Positions 27,915 through 36,572 of a stretch of 64,000 bases of DNA are shown here, one piece after another. Within the stretch, counting starts at the first letter, position 1. Each line of letters begins with the position of its first letter. The notes below the pieces were generated by a model. The model was given only the letters and a program-made list of their open reading frames with translations, was not told the origin of the DNA and did no database searches. The translations under genes and the position numbers were made by a program. Where the stretch lies: positions 102,193-166,192 of the forward strand of contig NZ_AUCT01000019.1 in the NCBI RefSeq assembly GCF_000429905.1. The letters run 5' to 3'. The stretch is from Desulfatibacillum aliphaticivorans DSM 15576 (lineage in GTDB: Bacteria; Desulfobacterota; Desulfobacteria; Desulfobacterales; Desulfatibacillaceae).

Positions 27915-29420
27915 TCAAGGGCTATCATGGCCGGAGACAGGGTCTTGTATACTCCCGCAGACCCCGGGAGGCAACTGGGAAAGCAATTCTTCGGCTTCCC
28001 CGGCGACTGGGTCGAATTCCTTGGCGTTTTCCAGCATGCGGACCGCCATAAGGTAGTCTTCAGCTCTTATGGCGGCTTTGCCCGCCGCAATCCAGGCCGG
28101 GCCGGGAGCCCGGCTCAGCTTTGCGGCTTGCTCAAAGGATTCTGCGGCCTTTGAAAACTCGCCCAGGTCCAGCAAGGCGTTGCCTTTGGTCGTTAAAAGA
28201 GAGGCCGAGGGGTGCATGTTGGACGTAACCTCCATCCATGCCAGGTTTTTTTCCGGGTTGTCTATCACCTCGCCGGAGCGGGAAATGACATGCAAAGACA
28301 GCCCCCCCATCCATAAGGTGCACAAAACCAATACAACCGGGGCGGCCAGCTTCCCCGCCTGATGGATTTCCGGCGCCGCGCCAATCAGGCTGTCCACGAA
28401 ATAAAGGGCCAGAAAGACCGCTGCAAACTGCACAGGGGCCAGATATCGGTCTGCGGTGGGGTCCAGCCAGGTGGTCAGGTAGCTGTACAGCAAAAATCCT
28501 GTGCAGACCAGGACCGTAACGGCCATGGTTTTAGCCAGGGTCCATTCTTTTTCGGCCGAATCGGAAAATCGTTTGAACAAGAACAGGAACGCAAACAATG
28601 CTGCTGCGCAAATTAGCAAACGAAACGCCGGCGGAACAGCCTGGGGCATAATGAATCCGGTAAGGGATCTGGACAAAATTTCAATAATTTCCACAAAACC
28701 GTATGGGTTGGTTCCGCGCGGCCCTGCAAGGCTGCCGGTCTGCAAAAAATTACGAAGGAGCCAGGCCCCCAAAGGAAGCGAGGCGATCAGCCCGAATGCT
28801 CCGGCGCGTTTCACCACGGATTTCCAGTGCAGTTCGCGGGAGCTTAACAAGATAATCAGTCCGCCGCACAGGATGAGCGACACCCCGTAATACCGGGTCA
28901 GAGCGGCCATGCCTGTAATAAATCCCGTCCAGGCGGCCTGGCTGTATGTCTGCGTTTTTGTATAAGCATGAATGCTCATGACAAAAAAGACGGTTAACAA
29001 GGTGTATAAGGGCTCGGAAAGGACCATCATGGAGGTTTTTAAGAGAGGCTCAAAAAGGAGGACCGTCACCGCCCCTGTAAAAACCAGGTACGGAAATTTT
29101 AAATCTTTGGCGAACAGGCGATGGACGAAGTAAATAATCAGGCCAAAGCAGGCGGCGTTAAAAAAGCGGAAGACGTCCATCACATCCAAACCCAACAACC
29201 CCAATCCGGCGAGAAGAATTGGGAAGAGGGGAGGCCACCTGACATACAAACCCCAGCCTGTATGAAATCCTTCGCCGTCCAGCAAATGCCTGGCGCACTC
29301 CACATACGAAGTGGAGTCCGGGCTCATGCCCGGGCCGTAATCGGCGGTTCCCGCAAGCACGCCGGCGACGCCTATCAGCGCCAAAGCCAGCCCTGTATAC
29401 CATTTGTTGAAGATTGTCAT
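27915..29420 (-). CDS. PMT-like (GT39-type) membrane glycosyltransferase with TPR tail
   Basis: 501 aa from ATG 29420 (AAGG upstream; the longer frame to 29471 is poorer). A first transmembrane helix is followed by a periplasmic loop with an acidic PDSTSYVECARHL motif, like the catalytic Asp-containing loop of ArnT/PMT-type enzymes, then about ten more membrane helices. The last ~100 residues, including GEFSKAAESFEQAAKLS, are TPR-like. It probably uses a lipid-linked sugar at the periplasmic face. It is first in the operon with the O-antigen-ligase-like TPR protein and the GT4 enzyme. Confidence 0.78.
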   Translation of the reverse strand: MTIFNKWYTGLALALIGVAGVLAGTADYGPGMSPDSTSYVECARHLLDGEGFHTGWGLYVRWPPLFPILLAGLGLLGLDVMDVFRFFNAACFGLIIYFVHRLFAKDLKFPYLVFTGAVTVLLFEPLLKTSMMVLSEPLYTLLTVFFVMSIHAYTKTQTYSQAAWTGFITGMAALTRYYGVSLILCGGLIILLSSRELHWKSVVKRAGAFGLIASLPLGAWLLRNFLQTGSLAGPRGTNPYGFVEIIEILSRSLTGFIMPQAVPPAFRLLICAAALFAFLFLFKRFSDSAEKEWTLAKTMAVTVLVCTGFLLYSYLTTWLDPTADRYLAPVQFAAVFLALYFVDSLIGAAPEIHQAGKLAAPVVLVLCTLWMGGLSLHVISRSGEVIDNPEKNLAWMEVTSNMHPSASLLTTKGNALLDLGEFSKAAESFEQAAKLSRAPGPAWIAAGKAAIRAEDYLMAVRMLENAKEFDPVAGEAEELLSQLPPGVCGSIQDPVSGHDSP

Positions 29421-29645
29421 AAATAAAGCCTTATTCCGTGCGGGGCAGATTACCCGAAAAAAGCATGGCATGCAATGATCCTGTTGACCAAAGGGCGCTT
29501 CGCATGAGGAAATATGGGGACTTGCCTGTCATTGCCGCTTGATCAGGCAGGGGGCCTGTTGTCATCCGGCAAGAAAATACGCGACGTGCATCAGGCCGCA
29601 AAGGGTTCTAATCCATTGTTAATATGTTTGATTTGCCCCCTCCCC

Positions 29646-29662
29646 CTTGCGCCCGGCGCAAG
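29646..29662. promoter_or_regulatory. Perfect inverted repeat upstream of the AAA gene
   Basis: CTTGCGCC-C-GGCGCAAG, eight-base arms around one base, lies ~75 bases before the AAA protein start. It could be an operator or a hairpin. The remaining 29421-29735 gap (divergent promoter region) shows no gene I can support. Confidence 0.35.
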
Positions 29663-29735
29663 AGGCCTTATGTTTTACTCAATGCAGCGGCGACGCCGCA
29701 AAACAGTCTACAACCACCGCAGTAACGGAGACCCC

Positions 29736-31517
29736 ATGAGCACCAAAAATGAAAAGCAACCCCAACCCGAAGATGTGGAGCGCGAATTGTCGGATTTTTT
29801 GTCTCAGCGTTTCGGGGATAAGGTAAAAATAATTTCCCCCCTGGCCTTGCCGGAAACCGAAGGCGAGGACGTGGACAATCCCCCCAAGGAAGGCTCCAAG
29901 CTCAATTTCAACCTCAAACCTGAAGAATTAATCTCTTACCTGGATCAGTATATTGTCAAGCAGGATAGGGCCAAGGCCGTCCTCTCCACCAAAATCTGCA
30001 CCCATTACAACAGGGTGCGGCGGGCCATGGAATCAGACAAAAAAGGCCCGGATCTTATTGGCAGCATTAAGAATAACGTGCTGTTGCTTGGCCCCACCGG
30101 CGTGGGCAAGACTTACTTGATCAAGCTCATCGCCAAAAAAATCGGAGTGCCTTTCGTCAAGGGCGACGCCACCAAGTTTTCCGAGACCGGATACGTGGGC
30201 GGCGACGTGGAGGATCTGGTCCGCGACCTGGTTCGGGAAGCTGACGACGACGTGGAACTGGCCCAGTACGGCATCATTTATATAGACGAGATCGACAAGA
30301 TCGCCGCTGCACACAACATGATGGGCGCGGACGTCTCGCGCACGGGCGTGCAAAGGGCTTTGCTCAAGCCCATGGAGGAAACCGAGGTGGAACTGAAAGT
30401 TCCGCACGATCCGGTTTCCATGATTCAGGAATTGGAGCGGTTCCGCAGGACCGGGCAGCGCGATGCATCCCGCATTAACACCAAGAACATTCTGTTCATC
30501 ATGAGCGGCGCGTTTGGGGACCTGGGCGAGATCATCAAAAAAAGGATGAACGAAAAAGGCATGGGATTCTCGGCCAAGATCTCCAGCCAGAAGGAGGATT
30601 TCAAGTACCTCCGCCACGTGAAGTCCGAAGACCTTATCAAGTACGGGTTTGAATCGGAATTCGTAGGCCGCCTTCCTGTCATTACGGTCCTGGAAACCCT
30701 GGCGGCCGAGGATCTTTATACGATTTTACGAAATCCCAACAATCCCTTGATCATCGGCAAAAAGCTGGATTTCGGCGCTTACGGTATAGACATCCGGTTT
30801 ACGGACAACGCCTTGAAAGCCCTGGCGCAAAAAGCATACGAGCAACGGACGGGCGCCCGCGGCTTGGTCAGCGCCATTGAAAACGCCCTGCTTGTGTTTG
30901 AAAAGCGCCTGCCCTCCACGGATATCAAGGAGTTCTCCGTGACCGAAGAAGTGGTCCGGAACCCGGAAAAAGCCCTGGAGGAAAGACTTGCCCTGCGGGG
31001 CGACCCCAAATGGGCCGAGCTTTTCAGGCGGGTGGCCAATGAAGAAAAGAACGCCGTTTTCGAGTACATCAGCAATAACAAATCCAGCCTGTCGGAGCGG
31101 TACAGCCTGAAGCTGACGCCGTCCCGGATCGATCTGATAGCGGCTTTTTATTGCCACGCCCCCACGGACATCAAGAACGTTTTGGAGCAGATTTCCAGGG
31201 ATTATAACCGCACCAAAAAGCTGGAACTGCGTTTTTTCCAGGAGCAGGGAATTAACATAACCCTGGACGACGACGCCGTGGATTATGTGATTTACAACTA
31301 CAGCCAGGTTAAAACCGGGGTGGACGGTTTCTTCCCGCGGCTGGTTTCGGATTTTGAACACGGCCTTAAGCTGGCCAGGGAAAAGACGGGCAGAGACCAT
31401 TTTCTGCTGGGACGGGACGCTATCGCCAATCCCGAGCCTTTCCTGGCTGATCTGATCAGGCGGTCTTTAACTCCCTCCCTGCCAGGGGAGCCTGGGGAAG
31501 CCGATCCCGCCTCTTAA
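29736..31517 (+). CDS. ClpX/HslU-like AAA+ unfoldase with extra C-terminal domain
   Basis: 593 aa from ATG 29736 (CGGAG upstream). It has Walker A GPTGVGKT (119-126), an aromatic pore loop GYVG (152-155), Walker B IIYIDEID (180-187) and an LMSGAF-like sensor strand. ClpX features that are absent are the N-terminal zinc-binding domain and the RKH loop; the ClpP-contact loop reads MGFSA instead of IGFGA. The ATKFSETGYVGGDVEDLVRDLV stretch is HslU-like. About 180 residues follow the usual AAA end. It probably unfolds or remodels proteins by ATP hydrolysis; a partner peptidase is uncertain. No peptidase gene is adjacent. Confidence 0.85.
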   Translation: MSTKNEKQPQPEDVERELSDFLSQRFGDKVKIISPLALPETEGEDVDNPPKEGSKLNFNLKPEELISYLDQYIVKQDRAKAVLSTKICTHYNRVRRAMESDKKGPDLIGSIKNNVLLLGPTGVGKTYLIKLIAKKIGVPFVKGDATKFSETGYVGGDVEDLVRDLVREADDDVELAQYGIIYIDEIDKIAAAHNMMGADVSRTGVQRALLKPMEETEVELKVPHDPVSMIQELERFRRTGQRDASRINTKNILFIMSGAFGDLGEIIKKRMNEKGMGFSAKISSQKEDFKYLRHVKSEDLIKYGFESEFVGRLPVITVLETLAAEDLYTILRNPNNPLIIGKKLDFGAYGIDIRFTDNALKALAQKAYEQRTGARGLVSAIENALLVFEKRLPSTDIKEFSVTEEVVRNPEKALEERLALRGDPKWAELFRRVANEEKNAVFEYISNNKSSLSERYSLKLTPSRIDLIAAFYCHAPTDIKNVLEQISRDYNRTKKLELRFFQEQGINITLDDDAVDYVIYNYSQVKTGVDGFFPRLVSDFEHGLKLAREKTGRDHFLLGRDAIANPEPFLADLIRRSLTPSLPGEPGEADPAS

Positions 31518-31589
31518 AGCGGAAACGGTTTGACAGCCCCGCGCAAGGCAATCTTTGCCCTTGGCAAGTCACCCATTCGTGAGTTATTG

Positions 31590-31595
31590 TATAAT
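31590..31595 (+). promoter_or_regulatory. Candidate -10 box upstream of ahbC
   Basis: A perfect TATAAT lies 65 bases before the ahbC start, in an otherwise AT-poor gap. No good -35 is correctly spaced, so it would need activator help or be incidental. Confidence 0.4.
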
Positions 31596-31599
31596 TTTA

Positions 31600-31630
31600 C
31601 CGGCCGGGACGGCGCAGCCGCTCCGGCCGG
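31600..31630 (+). promoter_or_regulatory. Nested GC hairpin in the ahbC leader
   Basis: Outer arms CCGGCCGG (31600-31607 and 31623-31630) enclose an inner stem CGGC-GCA-GCCG. It starts within about 10 bases of the expected transcription start and ends 29 bases before the ahbC ATG, so it would form the very 5' end of the message. It might stabilise the mRNA or regulate translation; a terminator for the AAA gene is less likely because no T-run follows. Confidence 0.45.
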
Positions 31631-31659
31631 CCAATAAATTTGTGGAGAATCAATACGTC

Positions 31660-32844
31660 ATGATAGGAATTTCCAAATTATATTGCGGGACTGTAGAGCC
31701 TTCGGACACCCTGCGCTACGCAAGGCACAGCGGCAAACTGCCTTCCCATCTGCTTCAATTTTCCATTGATAAAAAACCCGTGGTCGTCTGGAACGCCACC
31801 CGCCGTTGCAATTTGAAGTGCGTGCATTGTTACGCCCATGCAACCGCCGGCAAGGCGCCCGTGGAAATGACCACCGAACAGGGCAAAGAGCTTATTAAGG
31901 ATCTGGCCGAATTCGGCAGCCCGGTTATGCTGTTTTCCGGCGGCGAGCCCCTGATGCGGGAGGACCTGCCCGAGCTGGCCGATTTCGCGGTGCAAAACGG
32001 CATGCGCGCGGTCATCTCCACCAACGGCACCCTGATTACCAGGGAAATGGCCCAGACCCTGAAAGCGGTGGGCCTCTCCTATGTGGGCGTCAGCCTGGAC
32101 GGCATGGAAGCGGTGCACGATAAGTTCCGGGGCGTGAAAGGCGCTTTTAAACAAGCCCTGGAAGGCATTGAAAACGCCCGGAACGCAGGCATCAAGGTAG
32201 GTCTTAGGTTTACCATCAACAAGGCCAACACCTCGGAAATTCCTGCTATATTCGACCTGCTGGAAGAGCGGCAAATCCCCAGGATCTGCTTTTATCATCT
32301 GGTCTACTCGGGCCGCGGCTCCAAAATGGTCGAGGAAGACCTGAGCCTGGATCAAACCCGCCAGGTGGTGGACCTCATCATGGACCGCACCAAAAGCCTG
32401 CACGACAGGGGCAAGCCCACCGAAGTTCTGACCGTGGACAACCACGCGGACGGGCCTTACGTGTACCTGCGTATGCTCAAGGAAGACGAAAAGCGGGCCG
32501 CCGAGGTTCTGGAACTGCTTGAGATGAACGAAGGCAACAACTCGGGCCGGGGAATCGGCTGCGTAAGCTGGGACGGCCAGGTGCATGCAGATCAATTCTG
32601 GCGGCACCATACTTTCGGCAATGTGCTGGAAAAACCGTTCTCCCAAATATGGACCGATCCCGAGGACGAGTTCCTGCAAAAGCTGAAAAAGAAAAAAGAA
32701 TACGTTACGGGACGTTGCGCAAAATGCAAGTGGCTGGACATCTGCGCAGGCAATTTCCGCGTTCGCGCCGAAGCAGTTTATGACGACGTGTGGGCGCCGG
32801 ACCCGGCCTGCTACCTGACGGACGAGGAAATCGGCATCGCCTGA
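31660..32844 (+). CDS. ahbC: 12,18-didecarboxysiroheme deacetylase (AhbC), radical SAM
   Basis: Removes the two acetate side chains of 12,18-didecarboxysiroheme to give Fe-coproporphyrin III in the siroheme-dependent heme pathway of sulfate reducers and archaea. The N-terminus MIGISKLYCGTVEPSD is characteristic. The radical SAM cluster is CNLKCVHCY (Cys 50, 54, 57), GGEP follows, and C-terminal cysteines (CAKCKWLDIC) suggest a second 4Fe-4S cluster. I start at ATG 31660 (394 aa, family length); upstream residues in the frame are not conserved-looking. hemB and ahbD follow on the same strand. Confidence 0.92.
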   Translation: MIGISKLYCGTVEPSDTLRYARHSGKLPSHLLQFSIDKKPVVVWNATRRCNLKCVHCYAHATAGKAPVEMTTEQGKELIKDLAEFGSPVMLFSGGEPLMREDLPELADFAVQNGMRAVISTNGTLITREMAQTLKAVGLSYVGVSLDGMEAVHDKFRGVKGAFKQALEGIENARNAGIKVGLRFTINKANTSEIPAIFDLLEERQIPRICFYHLVYSGRGSKMVEEDLSLDQTRQVVDLIMDRTKSLHDRGKPTEVLTVDNHADGPYVYLRMLKEDEKRAAEVLELLEMNEGNNSGRGIGCVSWDGQVHADQFWRHHTFGNVLEKPFSQIWTDPEDEFLQKLKKKKEYVTGRCAKCKWLDICAGNFRVRAEAVYDDVWAPDPACYLTDEEIGIA

Positions 32845-32921
32845 TTTGCCCCGGCGGACTGACATAAAAAACAAGTTGCATTCAAGCAAGCGGACGAGCC
32901 TTGAGGCGTTCAAAAAACAAA

Positions 32922-33104
32922 GACGCTGGGTTCCCGCTTGCGGGCGTTCCTGAAAAAGCGGATCGCCCTTGCGGGAATGACGGTCTTTCAAGGCAAGCGC
33001 GAAATGAGCCGTTGCTCTCCGTCATCCCCGTGGAGGGGGCGGCGGGATGGTTGCGGCAGTATGCAATCATCATGACGCAATCCCGGAAACGGGGACCCAG
33101 CGTC
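32922..33104. repeat. Inverted pair of dispersed repeats
   Basis: GACGCTGGGT-T-CCC (from 32922) returns inverted as GGGACCCAGCGTC (33092-33104), with GGAATGACGG and CCGTCATCCCC copies inside. This is the same repeat class as at 19841. It fills most of the 323-base gap between ahbC and hemB; no gene is supported there. Confidence 0.6.
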
Positions 33105-33167
33105 GTTTTGGAATAGGCGCCGGTAAAGATGGAAAAGCCGGAAAATGAATAATATAAAGGAGAAATC

Positions 33168-34145
33168 ATGCTTTTTCCTGACTACAGGGGACGCAGGGTG
33201 CGGGCCAGTGAAGGCCTCAGACGCATGGTGCGCGAAACGCGCCTGACAACCGACAACCTTATATATCCATTGTTCGCCGTATCCGGCAAGAACGTGGCCG
33301 AGCCCATCGACGCCCTGCCCGGGGTGTATCATTACTCCGTGGACAACATGGTCAAAGCCTCCAAAGAGGCTTTTGACGCGGGCATTCCGGCGGTGATTGT
33401 GTTCGGCATTCCCGATAAAAAGGACCCCCTGGGCACTCAGGCCTACGCCAAAAACGGCATCGTGCAAAAGGCCGTGTCGGAAATCAAGAACAAGGTTCCG
33501 GAGCTGGTTGTCATTACGGACGTCTGCCTGTGCCAATACACGGACCACGGCCATTGCGGCGTGGTGGAGAAAGGCGTGATCGACAACGATTCCTCCCTGG
33601 ACCTGCTGGCGCGGACCGCCCTTTCCCATGTGAAGGCCGGCGCCGACATGGTCGCTCCGTCCGACATGATGGACGGCAGGGTGGCGGAAATCCGCGGCCT
33701 TTTGGACGAGGAAGGCTTTTACGAAACGCCCATCATGAGCTATGCGGCCAAGTATTGCTCCTCGTTTTACGGGCCTTTCCGCGAAGCCGCCCATTCCGCG
33801 CCCAAGTTCGGAGACCGCCGCACCTATCAGATGGACCCGGCCAACATCCGGGAAGCCATCCGGGAAGTCACCATGGATGTGGAGGAAGGCGCGGACATCA
33901 TCATGGTCAAGCCCGCCCTGCCTTACCTGGACGTCATCTCCCAGGTGGCCAACGAGATAGACCTGCCCATCGCGGCCTACAACGTAAGCGGCGAGTATTC
34001 CATGATCAAGGCGGCTGCAAAAATGGGCTGGCTGGACGGAACCAAGGCCATGATGGAGGCTCTTACGTCCATCAGAAGGGCCGGGGCCGACATGATTTTG
34101 ACTTATTTCGCCATGGAAGCAGCGGAGGTTTTGAATAAAGGATGA
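33168..34145 (+). CDS. hemB: Delta-aminolevulinic acid dehydratase (porphobilinogen synthase)
   Basis: Condenses two 5-aminolevulinates to porphobilinogen, the first common tetrapyrrole step, in the cytoplasm. 325 aa, normal length. The metal-binding segment reads CLCQYTDHGHCG, the cysteine-containing zinc type. The two Schiff-base lysine regions are visible: SYAAKYCSSFYGPFREA and MVKPALPYLD. AAAGGAG precedes the ATG. The stop overlaps the start of ahbD by 4 bases, so the two are translationally coupled, linking an early and the last step of heme synthesis. Confidence 0.97.
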   Translation: MLFPDYRGRRVRASEGLRRMVRETRLTTDNLIYPLFAVSGKNVAEPIDALPGVYHYSVDNMVKASKEAFDAGIPAVIVFGIPDKKDPLGTQAYAKNGIVQKAVSEIKNKVPELVVITDVCLCQYTDHGHCGVVEKGVIDNDSSLDLLARTALSHVKAGADMVAPSDMMDGRVAEIRGLLDEEGFYETPIMSYAAKYCSSFYGPFREAAHSAPKFGDRRTYQMDPANIREAIREVTMDVEEGADIIMVKPALPYLDVISQVANEIDLPIAAYNVSGEYSMIKAAAKMGWLDGTKAMMEALTSIRRAGADMILTYFAMEAAEVLNKG

Positions 34146-35263
34146 ACCATCCCCACGGAAAAGGCCAGGGGCATCCCCACGGCCACGGACATGGACAACC
34201 CGCCAAGGACGGCATGCCCGCCCCCCCGCGTTTGGTGGCCTGGGAAATCACCCGGAATTGCAACCTTTCCTGCGTCCACTGCAGGGCGGCGGCCGAAAAA
34301 GGCCCTTACCCCGGAGAATTGGACACCCAGGCTTGCTTTAACCTGCTGGACGGCATCGCCGAAGTGGGCCAGCCCATTGTAATCCTTACGGGCGGCGAGC
34401 CTTTGCTTCGGCCGGACATCTTTGAAGTGGCCAAATACGGCACGGAAAAAGGCCTGAAAATGGTCATGGCCCCCAACGGAACCCTGGTCAACGACGAAAA
34501 CGCCAAAAAAATGGCCGAGGCCGGCATCAGCCGCATCAGCATCAGCCTGGACGGCGCCACCAAGGAAATCCATGACAAATTCCGGGGCGTGGACGGCGCC
34601 TTTGACGCCGCCCTCCGGGGCATTGAGTGCGCCAAACGCGCGGGAATCGATTTTCAGGTCAACACCACCATCACCCAGCAGAACCTGGATCAGATACAGG
34701 AAATCCAGCAACTGGCCGTGGATCTGGGCGCCGTGGCGCACCACATCTTTTTGCTCGTGCCCACGGGCCGGGGCAAATACATCCTGGATCAGGAAATCAA
34801 CGCCGAAGAATACGAAACCACGTTGAACTGGTTTTACGATCAACGCAATAAAACCCCGCTTCAGCTTAAGGCCACCTGCGCGCCCCATTATTACCGGATT
34901 TTGCGCCAGCGCGCCAAAGAGGACGGGGAGACCGTCACCTTTCAGACCCACGGCCTGGACGCCGTCACCCGGGGATGCCTGGCCGGAACGGGTTTTTGCT
35001 TTATTTCCCACACGGGCATTGTGCAGCCCTGCGGCTTTCTGGCCGTGGAGTGCGGGGACATCACCAAGGCGAGCTTCGCCGAGGTTTGGAAAAATTCCCA
35101 GGTTTTTAAAGATTTGCGCGACTTTGACAAATTAAAGGGCAAGTGCGGTGAGTGCCAATACCGCAAGGTTTGCGGCGGATGCCGGGCCAGGGCCTATGAG
35201 GCCACCGGCGACTATATGGCGCCCGAACCTTTGTGCAGCTACGATCCGACCGGCGCCGGATAA
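34142..35263 (+). CDS. ahbD: Heme b synthase AhbD, radical SAM
   Basis: Oxidatively decarboxylates the two propionates of Fe-coproporphyrin III to vinyls, giving heme b. 373 aa. The radical SAM cysteines are in CNLSCVHC (40, 44, 47), GGEPL follows, and the C-terminal CGECQYRKVCGGCRARAYEA is the auxiliary-cluster/SPASM-like end typical of AhbD. The first ~20 residues are unusually rich in His-Gly, suggesting metal or heme binding. It overlaps hemB by 4 bases and is followed closely by a CBS-ACT protein. Confidence 0.92.
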   Translation: MNHPHGKGQGHPHGHGHGQPAKDGMPAPPRLVAWEITRNCNLSCVHCRAAAEKGPYPGELDTQACFNLLDGIAEVGQPIVILTGGEPLLRPDIFEVAKYGTEKGLKMVMAPNGTLVNDENAKKMAEAGISRISISLDGATKEIHDKFRGVDGAFDAALRGIECAKRAGIDFQVNTTITQQNLDQIQEIQQLAVDLGAVAHHIFLLVPTGRGKYILDQEINAEEYETTLNWFYDQRNKTPLQLKATCAPHYYRILRQRAKEDGETVTFQTHGLDAVTRGCLAGTGFCFISHTGIVQPCGFLAVECGDITKASFAEVWKNSQVFKDLRDFDKLKGKCGECQYRKVCGGCRARAYEATGDYMAPEPLCSYDPTGAG

Positions 35264-35284
35264 TCAGCCAAGGAGAAAAAACAG

Positions 35285-35893
35285 ATGCGGATTGAATCCC
35301 TGATGGTCAAGAACCCTTTGTGCGTGGACGTCAACGCCTCCATTTCAGAGGCCATCAAACTGATGCAGGGGAATTCCATCCGGCATCTGCCCGTCGTGGA
35401 AAAGGGGGGCGTGCTGCGCGGCTTCGTCACCCTTTCCGACCTTAAGCAAGGCTTGATCCCTTCCATGGTCGGGGACCTCTCCCTGACCGATCTCATGATT
35501 AAAAACCCCATCACGGTCAAGCCGGACGAAGACGTGGAAGATGCAGCGCAAATAATCTATCGCAAGAAGATCGGCGGCCTTCCCGTGGTGGACGATAACA
35601 ATCGCCTCCTGGGCATCATTACGGTCACGGACATCCTCCGGGCATTCGTCGAGATAATGGGCATCCTCACCCACAGCGTGCGCCTGGACGTCAGGGTGGG
35701 GGACGAGCCCGACGCCTTCGCCAAGGTTTCCAATATTATCCAGCAAAGCGGCGGGCACGTTATCAGCGTGGGCCTGGCGCCGCACCGCACGCAGGAAAAC
35801 ATTTATTATTTCCGCCTGTCAGCCAACGGCGAGGACGCCATCCGCCAAGCCCTGGAAAACGCCGGGTACGAAGTCCTGGGCGTGTGGCAGTAA
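35285..35893 (+). CDS. CBS-pair protein with C-terminal ACT-like domain
   Basis: 202 aa: two CBS motifs (residues ~1-60 and ~75-125, each ending in a VxxxDL/DI helix), then a ~70-residue ACT-like regulatory fold. CBS pairs bind adenine nucleotides and ACT domains bind amino acids or small metabolites, so it is a ligand sensor without a catalytic domain. GGAG precedes the ATG, 21 bases after ahbD, so it is probably co-transcribed with the heme genes and might sense energy state for them. This link is inference. Confidence 0.87.
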   Translation: MRIESLMVKNPLCVDVNASISEAIKLMQGNSIRHLPVVEKGGVLRGFVTLSDLKQGLIPSMVGDLSLTDLMIKNPITVKPDEDVEDAAQIIYRKKIGGLPVVDDNNRLLGIITVTDILRAFVEIMGILTHSVRLDVRVGDEPDAFAKVSNIIQQSGGHVISVGLAPHRTQENIYYFRLSANGEDAIRQALENAGYEVLGVWQ

Positions 35894-35911
35894 AAGATTT
35901 TATTTAAAATT

Positions 35912-36436
35912 ATGATTGATCTACGAAACTGTTCATTCGAGGATTGGCTGGATTTTATCTTTTCCCACTATGACCAGTTAATGGATTGGTATTTTGAGGA
36001 AAAGTGGATGTGGCGGTGTGACTCAAAGACATTAGTCAACCATATGATCCAATTATTTTCCAAGCCCAAAATTCTTTTCGACTACTATAACTGGATGGAA
36101 ATAGAGAGCGGCTTTTGGTTTCTTCCAAGTCCTTACGGTTTCATGGGAGCGCTGTTAGACCCGCAGGTCAAAAGGGAGAAAAGAGAACTGTGCATTGTAT
36201 TGATGAAGAATCTATTTACCGATGTTTTTTCCCAATATGAGAACGGCTCGGCGGGATACATGTGGTGGGAGTCTTTGATAATCTATACCATTTATAGCAA
36301 CGTTACTATTGATAGGTCAGATGTGTTCGAAACCCTGGTTTCGATAATCAATGAAGTTTTCAAAATGGAAGATAAAGGGGCGAAAGCTAGTGCGGAGCAT
36401 GGAATCCAACACCTGAAAGAATTGGCGAATCCATAA
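35912..36436 (+). CDS. Unknown AT-rich orphan protein
   Basis: 174 aa, rich in Trp, Tyr and Phe (EDWLDFIFSHYDQLMDWYFEEKW region) and largely helical, with no signal peptide. I do not recognise a family. It lacks a clear ribosome site and is clearly more AT-rich than the genes on either side, suggesting horizontal transfer. The size and small-helical look resemble bacterial immunity proteins, but no toxin is next to it, so I do not assign that role. A dispersed repeat lies just downstream. Confidence 0.6.
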   Translation: MIDLRNCSFEDWLDFIFSHYDQLMDWYFEEKWMWRCDSKTLVNHMIQLFSKPKILFDYYNWMEIESGFWFLPSPYGFMGALLDPQVKREKRELCIVLMKNLFTDVFSQYENGSAGYMWWESLIIYTIYSNVTIDRSDVFETLVSIINEVFKMEDKGAKASAEHGIQHLKELANP

Positions 36437-36459
36437 ATGCATGACGCCGCCCGCCCGGC

Positions 36460-36495
36460 ATCTCGTTCCCATGCTTTGCGTGGGAATGCATACGG
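36460..36495. repeat. REP-like dispersed repeat
   Basis: TTCCCATGC-TTT-GCGTGGGAA (one G-T pair) in the context TCTCGTTCC...ATGCATACGG is a widespread intergenic palindrome. It sits between the orphan gene and the convergent KamA-family gene. Confidence 0.6.
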
Positions 36496-36572
36496 AACTA
36501 TTTGAAATTAGTTATGTTGTTGTACGTTGATTTTGATTCCGCAACCTGTTTAAAATTCGTTAAAACTAAAAA

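Noticed and set aside
31538..31572. TTGGCA as the -35 partner of the TATAAT before ahbC
   Set aside because: The spacer is 23 bases, too long for sigma-70.
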